Below, one piece after another: positions 9,815 to 18,390 of a stretch of DNA of 64,000 bases. Within the stretch, counting starts at the first letter, position 1. Every line of letters starts with the position of its first letter. The notes under the pieces are model-generated. The model saw nothing but the letters and a program-made list of their open reading frames with translations, had not been told where the DNA came from and searched no databases. Source of the stretch: Flagellimonas spongiicola (GTDB lineage: Bacteria > Bacteroidota > Bacteroidia > Flavobacteriales > Flavobacteriaceae); the NCBI RefSeq assembly GCF_023502425.1, contig NZ_JAMFMA010000003.1, positions 496,001-560,000 on the forward strand, given 5' to 3'. The position numbers were made by a program, and so were the translations under genes.

Positions 9815-10501
9815 TCAGTCAACATCCTTCAAGGTTTGTACAATACGAATCTCAAAATTACGGGTGAGCTTGTTTCTATCTTTTTTTAAAAAGTGTTTTA
9901 AAAGTTGCTTCTCGGTTTCATCGTATTCAAATTCATCCAAGACATCCAATAAATCTGCACTTGCCAAAATTTTCGCGTAGTGTTCATTGCGTACTTCAAC
10001 CACAAAATTTACCAAGGTATCCACTTCCTTTTGCTTAATGTTCAAGAATTTGGCCATTATCGAATTCACATACTTGGAAAAGTAGATGAAGCCAAATATG
10101 GTTGCAACAAAAATCAAAGAGTAGAGTAGATAGTATTGCTCTTGAATCCATTTCTCGTCCCGAAACACGTATGACAATTGAAGCGAGAATATTATAATGG
10201 GAACTGAAAGGGACCATTTATACGGATTGAAGAAAAAGGCCGTTGCCAAAATCAAAATCGTTAATGTTTGGCAAATGGTCCATAAAAAAACATCCAAGCT
10301 GGTATAATATTCAAATTGATACGCAACTTGGATGTCAAAATACTCTACAAACTTATCAGTGTATATTAAAATACCTGAGAGTAGAACTAGAAATGTTCCA
10401 AAAGCCCTAGTTACTATTGTTTCCGGGTCTTCTGATATTTTTGGGTGTAACTTCACCCGTTGGTTTGATAGTTTCGAAAAAAGTTTTGTCATTAATCTCA
10501 T
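9815..10501 (-). CDS. Hypothetical four-helix membrane protein
   Basis: Not recognised. With the start at 10501 (MRLMTKLFSKL; 10492 is an equal alternative) the protein is about 228 residues. It has a short basic N terminus, four hydrophobic segments (about TFLVLLSGILIYT, FLWTICQTLTILIL, LSVPIIIFSLQLSYVF and YSLIFVATIFGFIYF) and a charged cytoplasmic C-terminal domain of about 75 residues. No catalytic motif is visible. The first 30 codons overlap the 3' end of the small lipoprotein gene 10407-10601 in another frame, so the two are probably co-transcribed and coupled. Upstream in-frame starts to 10567 would enlarge the overlap and are less likely. Confidence 0.65.
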   Translation of the reverse strand: MRLMTKLFSKLSNQRVKLHPKISEDPETIVTRAFGTFLVLLSGILIYTDKFVEYFDIQVAYQFEYYTSLDVFLWTICQTLTILILATAFFFNPYKWSLSVPIIIFSLQLSYVFRDEKWIQEQYYLLYSLIFVATIFGFIYFSKYVNSIMAKFLNIKQKEVDTLVNFVVEVRNEHYAKILASADLLDVLDEFEYDETEKQLLKHFLKKDRNKLTRNFEIRIVQTLKDVD

Positions 10502-10601
10502 TGTATACTTGTTCTTGTTCTGAGATTGAAGATTTTTCACAGGATATCGACATGATTGCGATACCAAATACCAAAGTCAAAGTTTTAATTACATTTTTCA
10601 T
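10407..10601 (-). CDS. Small lipoprotein, 64 residues
   Basis: The peptide begins MKNVIKTLTLVFGIAIMSISC: two lysines, a hydrophobic core and the lipobox SISC, so the mature form would be a lipid-anchored peptide of about 43 residues. The mature part is polar and ends with RRPGNNSN. The frame is open further upstream to 10745, but the signal peptide fixes the start at 10601. Its 3' end overlaps the start of the membrane protein gene downstream by about 95 bases. Function unknown; a signal, partner or decoy role for the neighbouring membrane protein is speculation. Confidence 0.6.
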   Translation of the reverse strand: MKNVIKTLTLVFGIAIMSISCEKSSISEQEQVYNEINDKTFFETIKPTGEVTPKNIRRPGNNSN

Positions 10602-11268
10602 AATAAAAAGTTTAATACAGCCATCGGAGCCTTGTACACACTTTTTATCAATCAAAAATGATAGGGAAAACGGTTCTTGCAAAATCCCACATGATAAAAC
10701 CCCGATTGGCAAATAATAATTATTGAACCTGTGCTCGGGAACCAACAGGAAATAGATTTCGGTTTTTCCTTTACGCTATCTGAGCAGGAATAGATTGTTG
10801 GAGATTGAATTGTTCCTGAATTATAGTATAATATATTTCTATATAATACGTCGGAAAAATAGGGAATAAATTTAAAACCAGATTACACGAAATCCTTAAA
10901 AATTTTAAGTGTTTTCAGTAATACATTCACTTTAAAATCAACCACTTGTGCGTTTCATGTTTTGTATATTGCCCCCAATAGGTACAAAGGACCGGAGTTA
11001 ATCCTGTCGGCAATGAGCTAGGTTAACCCCTAGCTTTTTGTTTATGATGGTATATGGTCAACTGGCTCATATTAAATAGGGTACACATGAATCCATATCA
11101 GTCCTAGCATTACAAAATGAAATTAAATTAAAAATGAAATAATAGTACCCATATTGGCGATTTTTCAACCTCCTAAAAAAAAATTAAGCCAGTAAGAACA
11201 TTGGGTTTCCTTGAATAGACAAGGGATTAACCCAATTCAACTCAACAATAGATAAATGTAATTGAAGT
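10602..11268. other. 667-bp gene-poor stretch with a candidate small RNA
   Basis: I find no convincing protein-coding frame on either strand. The region is very AT-rich around 10800-10950. Near its middle, a weak promoter-like TATATTGC (about 10966-10973) is followed about 40 bases later by a strong plus-strand terminator at 11016-11040 that has no gene upstream to terminate. This combination is compatible with a short RNA of about 60-70 nt. Otherwise I see nothing. Confidence 0.4.
11016..11040 (+). terminator. Orphan Rho-independent terminator
   Basis: AGCTAGG (11016-11022) pairs perfectly with CCTAGCT (11029-11035) around TTAACC and is followed by a T run. No annotated gene lies upstream on this strand for over 1 kb. 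Confidence 0.65.
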
Positions 11269-11577
11269 ATGGCGACGACACCGAATCTTGTAAAATATTT
11301 GTCCAAGGAGGTTAAGGACATGGATATGACAATAAATGGAGTAGAAAAGGAAGTCCTTGAGGCTTTGCGAAAGTTTTTTAGCCCTAGAGTAAAGGGAGAA
11401 CATCATTACTATATACAAACACTTTATCAAGAACGCTGCTTCTTGCTATCGGTTGGAATACGTAAATCCAGGAAAATTGCAGCGTCACGCGTTAAAGTAC
11501 CATTTGGTCCGGATATGGTGGAGGAAATTTGTGAGAAGTTGTCAGAAAAATTAAAGGAACGCTACCGGCTAGGGTAG
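11269..11577 (+). CDS. Hypothetical protein, 102 residues
   Basis: Not recognised. The protein is charged and soluble, with no signal or membrane segment. It has two basic central segments (ALRKFFSPRVKGEHHYY and GIRKSRKIAASRVKVPFG) and a C-terminal helix rich in Glu and Lys (MVEEICEKLSEKLKERYRLG). It stands alone between long gene-free stretches. Codon use resembles the neighbouring genes, and the frame runs from a reasonable ATG to a stop without competition, so I consider it probably real. Confidence 0.5.
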   Translation: MATTPNLVKYLSKEVKDMDMTINGVEKEVLEALRKFFSPRVKGEHHYYIQTLYQERCFLLSVGIRKSRKIAASRVKVPFGPDMVEEICEKLSEKLKERYRLG

Positions 11578-11734
11578 AAAAAGGAGCTTAAATATTCCAT
11601 CGAAGTCCATATTTTCCATCCATCTTTCTTAAGCGCAGGAAAGATGTTGTGGCCTCGTTTTCAACAATATAAACCTAAGTTTTATGTAAAAGCTCTATCT
11701 TTTGCTGTTGAAAATCATAAGTCAAACCTCATAA

Positions 11735-12463
11735 ATGCGGATCAAGCCGTTTCTTTGTTTTGTTCTTTTCATGTTATTTTGGGCCTGCGATGATACTAAT
11801 CCAAAGGAGGTTAAAAAAATGATTGTACAGGAAATAGCATTTGAAGGTGCCATTACTTTAGATACGGTTGCAAGGTTGTTGGACGAGCATTCTCAAACAC
11901 ATTATCTAAATGAAGTAAATTGGGAAGCTTTTCCATATCAACCAAAGGTAGGCTTTAAAATTGCCCATAGTAATAATCAGATTTGGCTAAAGTACGAAGT
12001 GGAAGAAGAATACATCCTTGGTGAAAAAACCGAGCCCAATAGTTTTGTTTTCCGAGATAGTTGCGTAGAATTTTTCTTTGACCCGCTTTCGGATGGTAAC
12101 TATTACAACTTTGAAATCAATTGTATTGGAACAACGCTACTTGCGCATGGGCCGGGACGAAGGCCAAGGCAATATGCTTCTGATGATGTGATTCAAAACA
12201 CTTTGAAACGTGCTTCTTCCTTGGGTACTCAGCCTTTTAGTGAGAAGGACGGAGGACATTCCTGGGAGATTACAATTGTTATACCAGCAGAAACTTTGAC
12301 CCAAAACCCGGATATTCAATTGAAAGGCTTAAAATCTCGCGCTAATTTTTACAAATGTGCAGATGGCACCTCCAAAAAGCACTATTTGAGTTGGAATCCA
12401 ATTCAAACCAAAAAACCAGATTTTCATAGGCCCGAGTATTTTGGGGAATTAGTGTTTGAGTAG
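11735..12463 (+). CDS. Lipoprotein with CBM9/DOMON-like carbohydrate-binding domain
   Basis: A 242-residue exported protein. The N terminus MRIKPFLCFVLFMLFWAC is a lipoprotein signal with the modified Cys at residue 18. The rest resembles the type 9 carbohydrate-binding module found in many Bacteroidota proteins: the sequence moves from IWLKYEVEEEY through FRDSCVEFFFDPLSDGNYYNFEINCIGT to SWEITIVIPAETL and ends HRPEYFGELVFE. Family members bind sugar ends or act as heme/sugar DOMON modules; which applies here is not visible. It lies 284 bases upstream of the exported-enzyme operon but is separated by putative operator sites. Confidence 0.75.
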   Translation: MRIKPFLCFVLFMLFWACDDTNPKEVKKMIVQEIAFEGAITLDTVARLLDEHSQTHYLNEVNWEAFPYQPKVGFKIAHSNNQIWLKYEVEEEYILGEKTEPNSFVFRDSCVEFFFDPLSDGNYYNFEINCIGTTLLAHGPGRRPRQYASDDVIQNTLKRASSLGTQPFSEKDGGHSWEITIVIPAETLTQNPDIQLKGLKSRANFYKCADGTSKKHYLSWNPIQTKKPDFHRPEYFGELVFE

Positions 12464-12601
12464 TTGTTCGTCTTTTGGTTTTTCTAGGAAAACAACAGTT
12501 GATTCAGTCGACTTATCTTCATTTTTTAACAGGGAATAACCCATAATTTGACGGTCATGGTTGAAAACGTGTTGAACGCCTTGTTTTGATTGTAGTTTGG
12601 T
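12449..12601 (-). pseudogene. Short coding-like remnant or undetected small gene
   Basis: On the minus strand an open frame of about 50 codons runs from the stop at 12602 to a TAA at 12449, with protein-like content (QHVFNHDRQIMGYSLLKNED in the middle, FLEKPKDEQLL near the end). The only ATG inside starts at 12544 and gives 31 residues. The frame overlaps the end of the CBM9-like gene by 15 bases. Because the good-looking sequence extends upstream of the ATG to a stop codon, a decayed gene is more likely than an intact one. Confidence 0.3.
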
Positions 12602-12681
12602 CTAAATCTTTTGTTTTAAGTAAGTTAAGAAAGTAGTTTTAAAGGGAGTATCCATGGTCTTATAGATTATAATGCTTCAAT

Positions 12682-12711
12682 ATGATGTCATTTCGTATCC
12701 TTTGATGTCAT
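12682..12711 (+). promoter_or_regulatory. Paired TGATGTCA sites upstream of the exported-enzyme operon
   Basis: TGATGTCA occurs at 12683-12690 and again at 12703-12710, 20 bp apart, both followed by AT. The outer flanks AATATGA and TCATATT are inverted copies of each other, so the array is also roughly symmetric. It ends 37 bases before the ATG at 12748, a fitting place for a regulator site. No regulator gene lies in the operon. Confidence 0.45.
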
Positions 12712-12747
12712 ATTAATAGTATTATAACTGACCTTGAGCAACACCTT

Positions 12748-14496
12748 ATGAACAATCAACCATCAACCAAAAAACACACCATTTGTATCAAATTACTTTT
12801 GGTTCTTCTTGCTACACCAATCCTTCTTGTTCAATGCACAAAAAAAGAAAATGGACCCAAGAATGCTGGCTTGTTTGTGCCTGATGGATTTGAAGTCGTT
12901 ACGGTTGTCGACAGCACGGAAGGGAAGGTTCGGCATATGGCCGTTACAGAGGATGGTTTTCTTTATGCCAAACTCCGAAATTCCAGTGCAAAAGGTTCAA
13001 TTACCGTATTTGAGGATACAGACGGTGATGGAGAAGCCAATACTATAGAAAGTTTTGGGTCCTATCGCACAAGTCAAAAATGGAGTTATGCCACAGGAAT
13101 GCATGTGTACAATGGGTACCTCTATTTTAGTTCAGAATTGGTTGTTTATCGCTATAAGTTAAAGCCTGGTACTTTGGTTCCCGAAGGCGATATGGAAATC
13201 GTCTTTACAGATGACCATCCACATGGTAAGCATGAACATATTGGTAAACCTTTGGCTTTTGATGATGAAGGCCATATGTATATTCCATTTGGAGCACCTT
13301 CAAATGCATGTCAAAGCCCAAAGAGAACACCTGGTGCACCAGGGTTGGATCCCTGTCCACAGTTGGAAGATCATGCAGGTATTTGGCGATTTGATGCCAA
13401 TAAATTGAACCAGACCCAAAAGGACGGTGTTAAGTATGCTTCTGGAATTCGCAGTGTTGTAGCCATGGATTGGAATCCTGCCGATAAGAATCTTTATGTG
13501 GTGGTTCATGGTCGGGATGATTTATTGCGACTTTTCCCGGATAAATACGACCCGTGGCAAAGTGCATTATTGCCTTCGGAAGAATTCATAAGAGTTACAG
13601 AAGGTTCGGATTTTGGATGGCCTTATTGTTACTATGACCAAATTCAAGAAAAGAAAGTTTTGGCGCCAGAGTATGGTGGTGATGGACTAATAATAGGGCG
13701 TTGCGATCAATATGATGATCCTATTATTGGGTTCCCGGGTCATTGGGCACCTAATGATTTGGTGTTTTATCAAGGGGATACCTTTCCAGAACGCTATAAA
13801 AATGGGGCCTTCATCGCATTTCATGGTTCAACCAATAGAGCTCCTTATCCCCAATCAGGATATTTTGTAGGCTTCGTTCCCTTTGAAAATGGAAAGCCCT
13901 CCGGTGGGTATGAGGTTTTTATTGATGGTTTTGCAGGGGTTGACCCTTTGGAAAGTGTCAATGACGCGGTTTATCGTCCTATGGGTATTGCATTTGGTCC
14001 GGATGGCGGGATGTATGTTTCAGATTCTGTAAAAGGCAAAATTTGGAAAATCACGTTTACAGGGGATAGAGAAAATTTTGGGTCGGAGCAATTGGCGCAA
14101 ATGGAACTTCGCAAAGAGTTATCCCACATAAGAACACCAGATAGGATAGCGGATAATCTGATGCGTGAAAATGTATCCGGTGGAGAGAAAACCTACTATA
14201 CCTATTGCAGTGCATGTCATCAAAATGATGGTGGCGGAGCAACGGGAAGATTTCCACCAATAGCCAATACAGATTGGGTAAATGGTGATAAAGAACGACT
14301 CATTAAAATTATGCTGGAAGGCATGGAAGGCAGTATCCAAGTGCATGGGGAAACCTATAATGGAGTTATGCCACAGCATAGTTTTTTATCCGATAAAGAC
14401 ATTGCTGAGGTACTGACATACATCCGCACGAATTTTGGGAATAAAGCCAGTGCCATAAGCACAGATGAGGTAAAATCAATTAGGGATAACCTTTAG
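12748..14496 (+). CDS. Exported PQQ-type sugar dehydrogenase fused to cytochrome c
   Basis: A 582-residue lipoprotein (signal KLLLVLLATPILLVQC). Residues from about 45 to 450 resemble the six-bladed propeller of glucose/sorbosone dehydrogenases: HMAVTEDGFLYAKL, HEHIGKPLAFDDEGHMYIPF, GSDFGWPYCYYD and GPDGGMYVSDSVKGKIWKI are typical blades. The C terminus is a class I cytochrome c domain with heme motif CSACH at residues 487-491 and a possible axial Met in GVMPQHSFL. The fusion suggests that electrons from substrate oxidation pass through the heme into the respiratory chain. Cofactor (PQQ) is inferred by family. First gene of a seven-gene run with short gaps. Confidence 0.85.
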   Translation: MNNQPSTKKHTICIKLLLVLLATPILLVQCTKKENGPKNAGLFVPDGFEVVTVVDSTEGKVRHMAVTEDGFLYAKLRNSSAKGSITVFEDTDGDGEANTIESFGSYRTSQKWSYATGMHVYNGYLYFSSELVVYRYKLKPGTLVPEGDMEIVFTDDHPHGKHEHIGKPLAFDDEGHMYIPFGAPSNACQSPKRTPGAPGLDPCPQLEDHAGIWRFDANKLNQTQKDGVKYASGIRSVVAMDWNPADKNLYVVVHGRDDLLRLFPDKYDPWQSALLPSEEFIRVTEGSDFGWPYCYYDQIQEKKVLAPEYGGDGLIIGRCDQYDDPIIGFPGHWAPNDLVFYQGDTFPERYKNGAFIAFHGSTNRAPYPQSGYFVGFVPFENGKPSGGYEVFIDGFAGVDPLESVNDAVYRPMGIAFGPDGGMYVSDSVKGKIWKITFTGDRENFGSEQLAQMELRKELSHIRTPDRIADNLMRENVSGGEKTYYTYCSACHQNDGGGATGRFPPIANTDWVNGDKERLIKIMLEGMEGSIQVHGETYNGVMPQHSFLSDKDIAEVLTYIRTNFGNKASAISTDEVKSIRDNL

Positions 14497-14550
14497 GTTA
14501 TACTGCAATTGGGGTCGATGGCCTGCAAATAGGACTACAATTACTGAAAA

Positions 14551-15801
14551 ATGAGAACACATATTAGAAATTTGGGATGTATTCTACTCGCATTGATTAC
14601 GGTGAATGCAATGATTGCCCAGGAGTATGATCTATTGATTAATGACGGGCATGTTATAGATGTCAAAAATGGGATAGACCAAGAAATGGATGTGGCCATT
14701 TTGGATGGAAAAATCGCTAAAGTTTCCAATAGGATACCTTCTAATCAAGCAAAAAAGACAATAGAAGCTAAAGGTTTTTATGTTGTGCCAGGCTTGTTGG
14801 ACATCCATACCCATAACTTCCATGGAACGGTTCCATTTGGTTACCTGAACAATAGTTTTGCGGCATTACCACCAGATGGATTTACTTTTAGAAGTGGTGT
14901 GACTACTGTGGCAGATGCTGGTAGTTCTGGATGGAAGGATTTTAGGAAATTCAAAGAACAGGTGGTAGATCGCTCAAAAACTAGGGTGTTGGCCTTTCTA
15001 AATATTGTGGGATTGGGAATGAAAGGTGGAGCCATTGAACAAGATGTTTTGGATATGGATCCAAAGTTAACCGCAATGATTGCCAAACAATTCCCGGATA
15101 TTGTTATAGGGATAAAACTGGCACATTACAGTGGATACAATTGGACGCCAACAGAACGTGCTGTAGAAGCTGGTGAAATGGCCAATATTCCGGTAATGAT
15201 AGATTTTGGCGGCAGTGAACCTGAACTTCCCATTGAAACCTTGTTTTTGGAAAAATTGAGACCTGGGGATATTTTTACCCATGCTTATGCACATGTAAAC
15301 GGCAGAACCCCAATTGTTGATGAAAATGGAAAAGTTCGGGATTATGTTTTTAAAGCCCAACAACGCGGGATTATTTTTGACGTAGGTCATGGTGGAGGTA
15401 GTTTTTTGTTTGAACAAGCGGTCCCAGCCATGCAGCAGGGATTAAAACCCAACTCAATCAGCACGGATTTGCATACAGGTAGTATGAATGGGGGCATGAA
15501 AAGTCAAATCAACGTCATGTCAAAGTTTCTCAATATGAATATGCCTTTGACCGAAGTTATTGCAGCATCCACTTGGGAACCCGCCAAAATCATTCAACGG
15601 GAAGATTTGGGACATTTATCTGAAGGCGCTGTGGCAGATGTAGCAATCTTGAATCTCAGAATGGGAGAATTTGGCTTTATTGATGTCAGAAGAAAAAAGA
15701 TCAACGGGGATAAAAAACTGGAATGTGAACTTACCTTGCGAGAAGGTGAGGTAGTTTGGGACCTTAACGGTATTGCAAGTAACCCTTGGAACAAAAACTA
15801 A
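14551..15801 (+). CDS. Secreted amidohydrolase/deacetylase family metallohydrolase
   Basis: A 416-residue amidohydrolase-superfamily enzyme with a Sec signal peptide (residues 1-23). The metal and catalytic set is visible: HTH at residues 86-88, the probably carbamylated Lys189 in GIKLAH, His at 244/248 in THAYAH, His280 in DVGHGGG and Asp306 in STDLHTG. It resembles the branch of EF_0837 and Atu3266, which act on N-acyl or ester substrates and are often paired with a SelA-like PLP protein, as here. Predicted role: removal of an acyl group from an amino compound in the periplasm. Export is unusual for this branch. Confidence 0.82.
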   Translation: MRTHIRNLGCILLALITVNAMIAQEYDLLINDGHVIDVKNGIDQEMDVAILDGKIAKVSNRIPSNQAKKTIEAKGFYVVPGLLDIHTHNFHGTVPFGYLNNSFAALPPDGFTFRSGVTTVADAGSSGWKDFRKFKEQVVDRSKTRVLAFLNIVGLGMKGGAIEQDVLDMDPKLTAMIAKQFPDIVIGIKLAHYSGYNWTPTERAVEAGEMANIPVMIDFGGSEPELPIETLFLEKLRPGDIFTHAYAHVNGRTPIVDENGKVRDYVFKAQQRGIIFDVGHGGGSFLFEQAVPAMQQGLKPNSISTDLHTGSMNGGMKSQINVMSKFLNMNMPLTEVIAASTWEPAKIIQREDLGHLSEGAVADVAILNLRMGEFGFIDVRRKKINGDKKLECELTLREGEVVWDLNGIASNPWNKN

Positions 15802-15823
15802 CGTAAAATCAATTGACCAACTA

Positions 15824-16924
15824 ATGAAAAAACCATACAAACTACTTTTAATTGCCGCTCTGGTATTTCTAATAGCAGCTATTGTAATGCTCATTTTGGG
15901 TTATGGTGCGCAAAGTGGACCTGCTATAGTGTTCTTTTTCTTGTTATTGGCTTTGGCCATACGAGGGCATAAAAAATTCAAAGGATTCTCCTTTACGGTG
16001 TTGGTATTTGCTGCCGTTAGCGTTTCCATGTTTTATCCGGCATATTTTACCAGTATTGGCAGTTTTCAATTGAAATCACTGATAGTGCCCCTTTTGCAGT
16101 TGATTATGTTCGGTATGGGTACGGCAATGAGCATCAAGGACTTTGCAGGAGTAGTTCGTATGCCAAAGGGTGTTTTGGTAGGATTGCTATGTCAGTTTAC
16201 TATAATGCCTGTTTTGGGTTTTGCTATTGCTACCTTATTTGGTTTCCCAGCCGAGATTGCAGCCGGAGTAGTGCTAGTTGGTTCTTCACCAAGCGGTTTG
16301 GCCTCAAATGTAATGGCCTATTTGGCAAAAGCGAATCTTGCATTGTCGGTTACATTAACCGCTGTCTCCACGGTTTTGGCGCCTTTGATGACGCCCCTTC
16401 TTATGGAGTCTTTTGCAGGACAATTTGTACCGATTGATTTCGTAGGAATGATGCTCAGCATCGTTAAGATTGTGATTTTACCCATTATAGCAGGTTTGTT
16501 GTTCAATTACTTTTTCCATGGTAAAGCAAAATGGTTGGATAAGGCTATGCCAATAGTTTCCATGGCTGGTATCGCGTTGATCATTGCTATCATAACTGCA
16601 GCTGGTAGGGACAGTCTTTTGACCATTGGACTCTTTCTGATTTTAGCGGCTATCATTCATAATATAGCGGGTTATTTCCTTGGCTATTGGTCTTGTAGGG
16701 CTCTTAAAATGAAAGAACAGGATTGTAGGACCATTGCGCTAGAGGTGGGTATGCAAAATGGCGGATTGGCATCAGGTATTGCATTGGAAATGGGTAAAGT
16801 GGCCACCATTGGCCTTGCACCAGCTGTGTTTGGGCCATGGATGAATATTTCTGGTTCATCATTAGCAACCTGGTGGCGAGATCGAGACCCGAACAAGGAA
16901 GTGGAAAATACTGATAAAACATAA
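15824..16924 (+). CDS. BASS-family (bile acid:sodium symporter-like) transporter
   Basis: A 366-residue inner-membrane protein with about ten hydrophobic segments. The start MKKPYKLLLIAALVFLI at 15824 is chosen because it places a membrane helix at the N terminus; an upstream in-frame ATG at 15773 lies inside the amidohydrolase gene. Family hallmarks are the discontinuous-helix stretch VLVGSSPSGLASNVMAYLAK and the C-terminal EVGMQNGGLASGIALEMG. Relatives import bile acids, pyruvate, pantoate and other organic anions with sodium. Here it would suit uptake of the acidic product made by the exported enzymes around it. Confidence 0.85.
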   Translation: MKKPYKLLLIAALVFLIAAIVMLILGYGAQSGPAIVFFFLLLALAIRGHKKFKGFSFTVLVFAAVSVSMFYPAYFTSIGSFQLKSLIVPLLQLIMFGMGTAMSIKDFAGVVRMPKGVLVGLLCQFTIMPVLGFAIATLFGFPAEIAAGVVLVGSSPSGLASNVMAYLAKANLALSVTLTAVSTVLAPLMTPLLMESFAGQFVPIDFVGMMLSIVKIVILPIIAGLLFNYFFHGKAKWLDKAMPIVSMAGIALIIAIITAAGRDSLLTIGLFLILAAIIHNIAGYFLGYWSCRALKMKEQDCRTIALEVGMQNGGLASGIALEMGKVATIGLAPAVFGPWMNISGSSLATWWRDRDPNKEVENTDKT

Positions 16925-16929
16925 TTCAA

Positions 16930-17880
16930 ATGAAAAAACAAACATATTCAATGATGATTTGGCGAGGAAGAGTTCTTTTTACAGGACTGTTTTTGTTCCT
17001 GTTGAATATCGGGCTCGCCCAAACAATGACCAAGGAGCAAATGCTATTCTTGACGCCACAATGGACAGGAGAACGTTTTGAGGATGGTCGTCCTAAAGTA
17101 GCGGATGATGTTTTAGAACGCATGAAACAAGTTACCATCGAGGAAGCCTGGGGTGTACTCCGAAATGAAGGTTATCACAATCAATTTGAAAGTGGTTGGC
17201 AGCCATTGCATGATGATGTTCCCATTGTTGGAAGAGCACTGACCGTACAATACATGCCCAATCGACCAGATGTGTCAGATCAGATTAAAAGCAAGGGCAA
17301 ATCAGATGGGAGGATTGGAAACACCAATTCATGGCCTATAGATATGCTGGTTGAAGGCGATGTCTATGTTGCAGATGCCTTTGGTAAAATCGTAAACGGA
17401 ACACTAATTGGTGATAACCTCGGGAATTCCATCTACGCCAAATCTAAGAATGGTGTAGTGTTCAATGCATCTAGCAGGGATATGGAAGGGCTTTCTGAAA
17501 TACAAGGATTCAATGCTTTTGTACGTGGTTGGGATCCATCGTTTTTAACTGAGGTGATGTTACTTAGCATCAATTCGCCAATTCGGATTGGAGCTGCCAC
17601 TGTGCTTCCAGGGGATATCGTTTTGGCAAAACGCGAAGGTATCATGTTTATTCCAGCACATCTGGCTGAAAAGGTAGTTGTTACATCAGAAGTAGTAAGA
17701 TTAAGAGACCTTTTTGCAATAACGCGATTAAAGGAAGGAAAATACACACCTGGACAAATCGATAATAAATGGACCGAGGAAATTGAAAAGGATTTCTCAG
17801 ACTGGCTACGAAGTCATATCGATGAGCTGCCTGTTCCAAAGGAACAAGTACGGGAGCTATTGAAAAAACGAATGTGGTAA
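16930..17880 (+). CDS. Secreted RraA-like protein
   Basis: A 316-residue protein with a Sec signal (residues 10-30, cleavage likely after GLA). The RraA fold motif is visible: GDNL at 161-164 and, 19 residues later, the invariant Arg-Asp pair (SSRD, 183-184), with the hydrophobic strand GVVFNA between. RraA-family enzymes with these residues act as class II 4-hydroxy-4-methyl-2-oxoglutarate/oxaloacetate lyases; the RNase E regulator role is a second branch and would make no sense outside the cytoplasm. Export strongly favours an enzymatic role. It starts 5 bases after the transporter. Confidence 0.8.
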   Translation: MKKQTYSMMIWRGRVLFTGLFLFLLNIGLAQTMTKEQMLFLTPQWTGERFEDGRPKVADDVLERMKQVTIEEAWGVLRNEGYHNQFESGWQPLHDDVPIVGRALTVQYMPNRPDVSDQIKSKGKSDGRIGNTNSWPIDMLVEGDVYVADAFGKIVNGTLIGDNLGNSIYAKSKNGVVFNASSRDMEGLSEIQGFNAFVRGWDPSFLTEVMLLSINSPIRIGAATVLPGDIVLAKREGIMFIPAHLAEKVVVTSEVVRLRDLFAITRLKEGKYTPGQIDNKWTEEIEKDFSDWLRSHIDELPVPKEQVRELLKKRMW

Positions 17881-17911
17881 GAATCAGAACAACAAACAAA
17901 ACAATATAATA

Positions 17912-18379
17912 ATGGAAAGAACAGATAGAAGATCAGCATTTAAAAAATTAGGAATGGGAGTTGCAGCCCTTTTGGGTGCAGGGTCCGTTAAAGCAATGGG
18001 GAAATCTCCCAACCCTAAAAAAGAAGTAGTTGGGGCTATAGTGCAGGACAAAAAGGTTCCATTGTTTTCTGGGGCAGTAAAACACGGAAACACCCTTTAT
18101 GTGGCCGGTAAGGGCGCGCATTTTGAAGGCGATATCAAATCACATACCGACCATGTTCTTAAGGAAATTGAAAAGGAATTGGTTAAAAACGGTTCTTCCA
18201 TGGATAAGGTACTCAAGGTGAATGTGTATTTGCATGATTTAAACGATTATCACGGCATGAATGAAGTGTATCGTGGACGATTCGGGGATAATCCACCGGT
18301 AAGAACCACGGTGGCCGTGTATGGCGGAGTGCCAGGGGATTCCTTGGTGGAGATAGATTGTATAGCAGCAGTGGATTAA
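17912..18379 (+). CDS. RidA-family protein with Tat-like signal
   Basis: A 155-residue protein. The N terminus has a twin-arginine pattern (DRRSAFKKLG followed by a mild hydrophobic segment), suggesting export as a folded protein. The remainder is a RidA/YjgF domain: YVAGKGAHFEGD, VLKEIEKELVKNGSSMDKV, YRGRFGDNPPVRTTVAV. The conserved Arg131 in PPVRTTV is the residue that binds the substrate carboxylate in enamine/imine deaminases. RidA proteins hydrolyse reactive 2-aminoacrylate-type imines released by PLP enzymes; its direct neighbour is such an enzyme. Confidence 0.85.
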   Translation: MERTDRRSAFKKLGMGVAALLGAGSVKAMGKSPNPKKEVVGAIVQDKKVPLFSGAVKHGNTLYVAGKGAHFEGDIKSHTDHVLKEIEKELVKNGSSMDKVLKVNVYLHDLNDYHGMNEVYRGRFGDNPPVRTTVAVYGGVPGDSLVEIDCIAAVD

Positions 18380-18390
18380 AATTTGATGAA

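Noticed and set aside
15773..15823. Upstream ATG for the BASS transporter.
   Set aside because: It lies inside the amidohydrolase gene and adds a polar stretch before the first membrane helix.
16930..17880. RraA-like protein as regulator of RNase E.
   Set aside because: It has a signal peptide, so it would not meet the cytoplasmic RNase; the lyase-type Arg-Asp motif is present.
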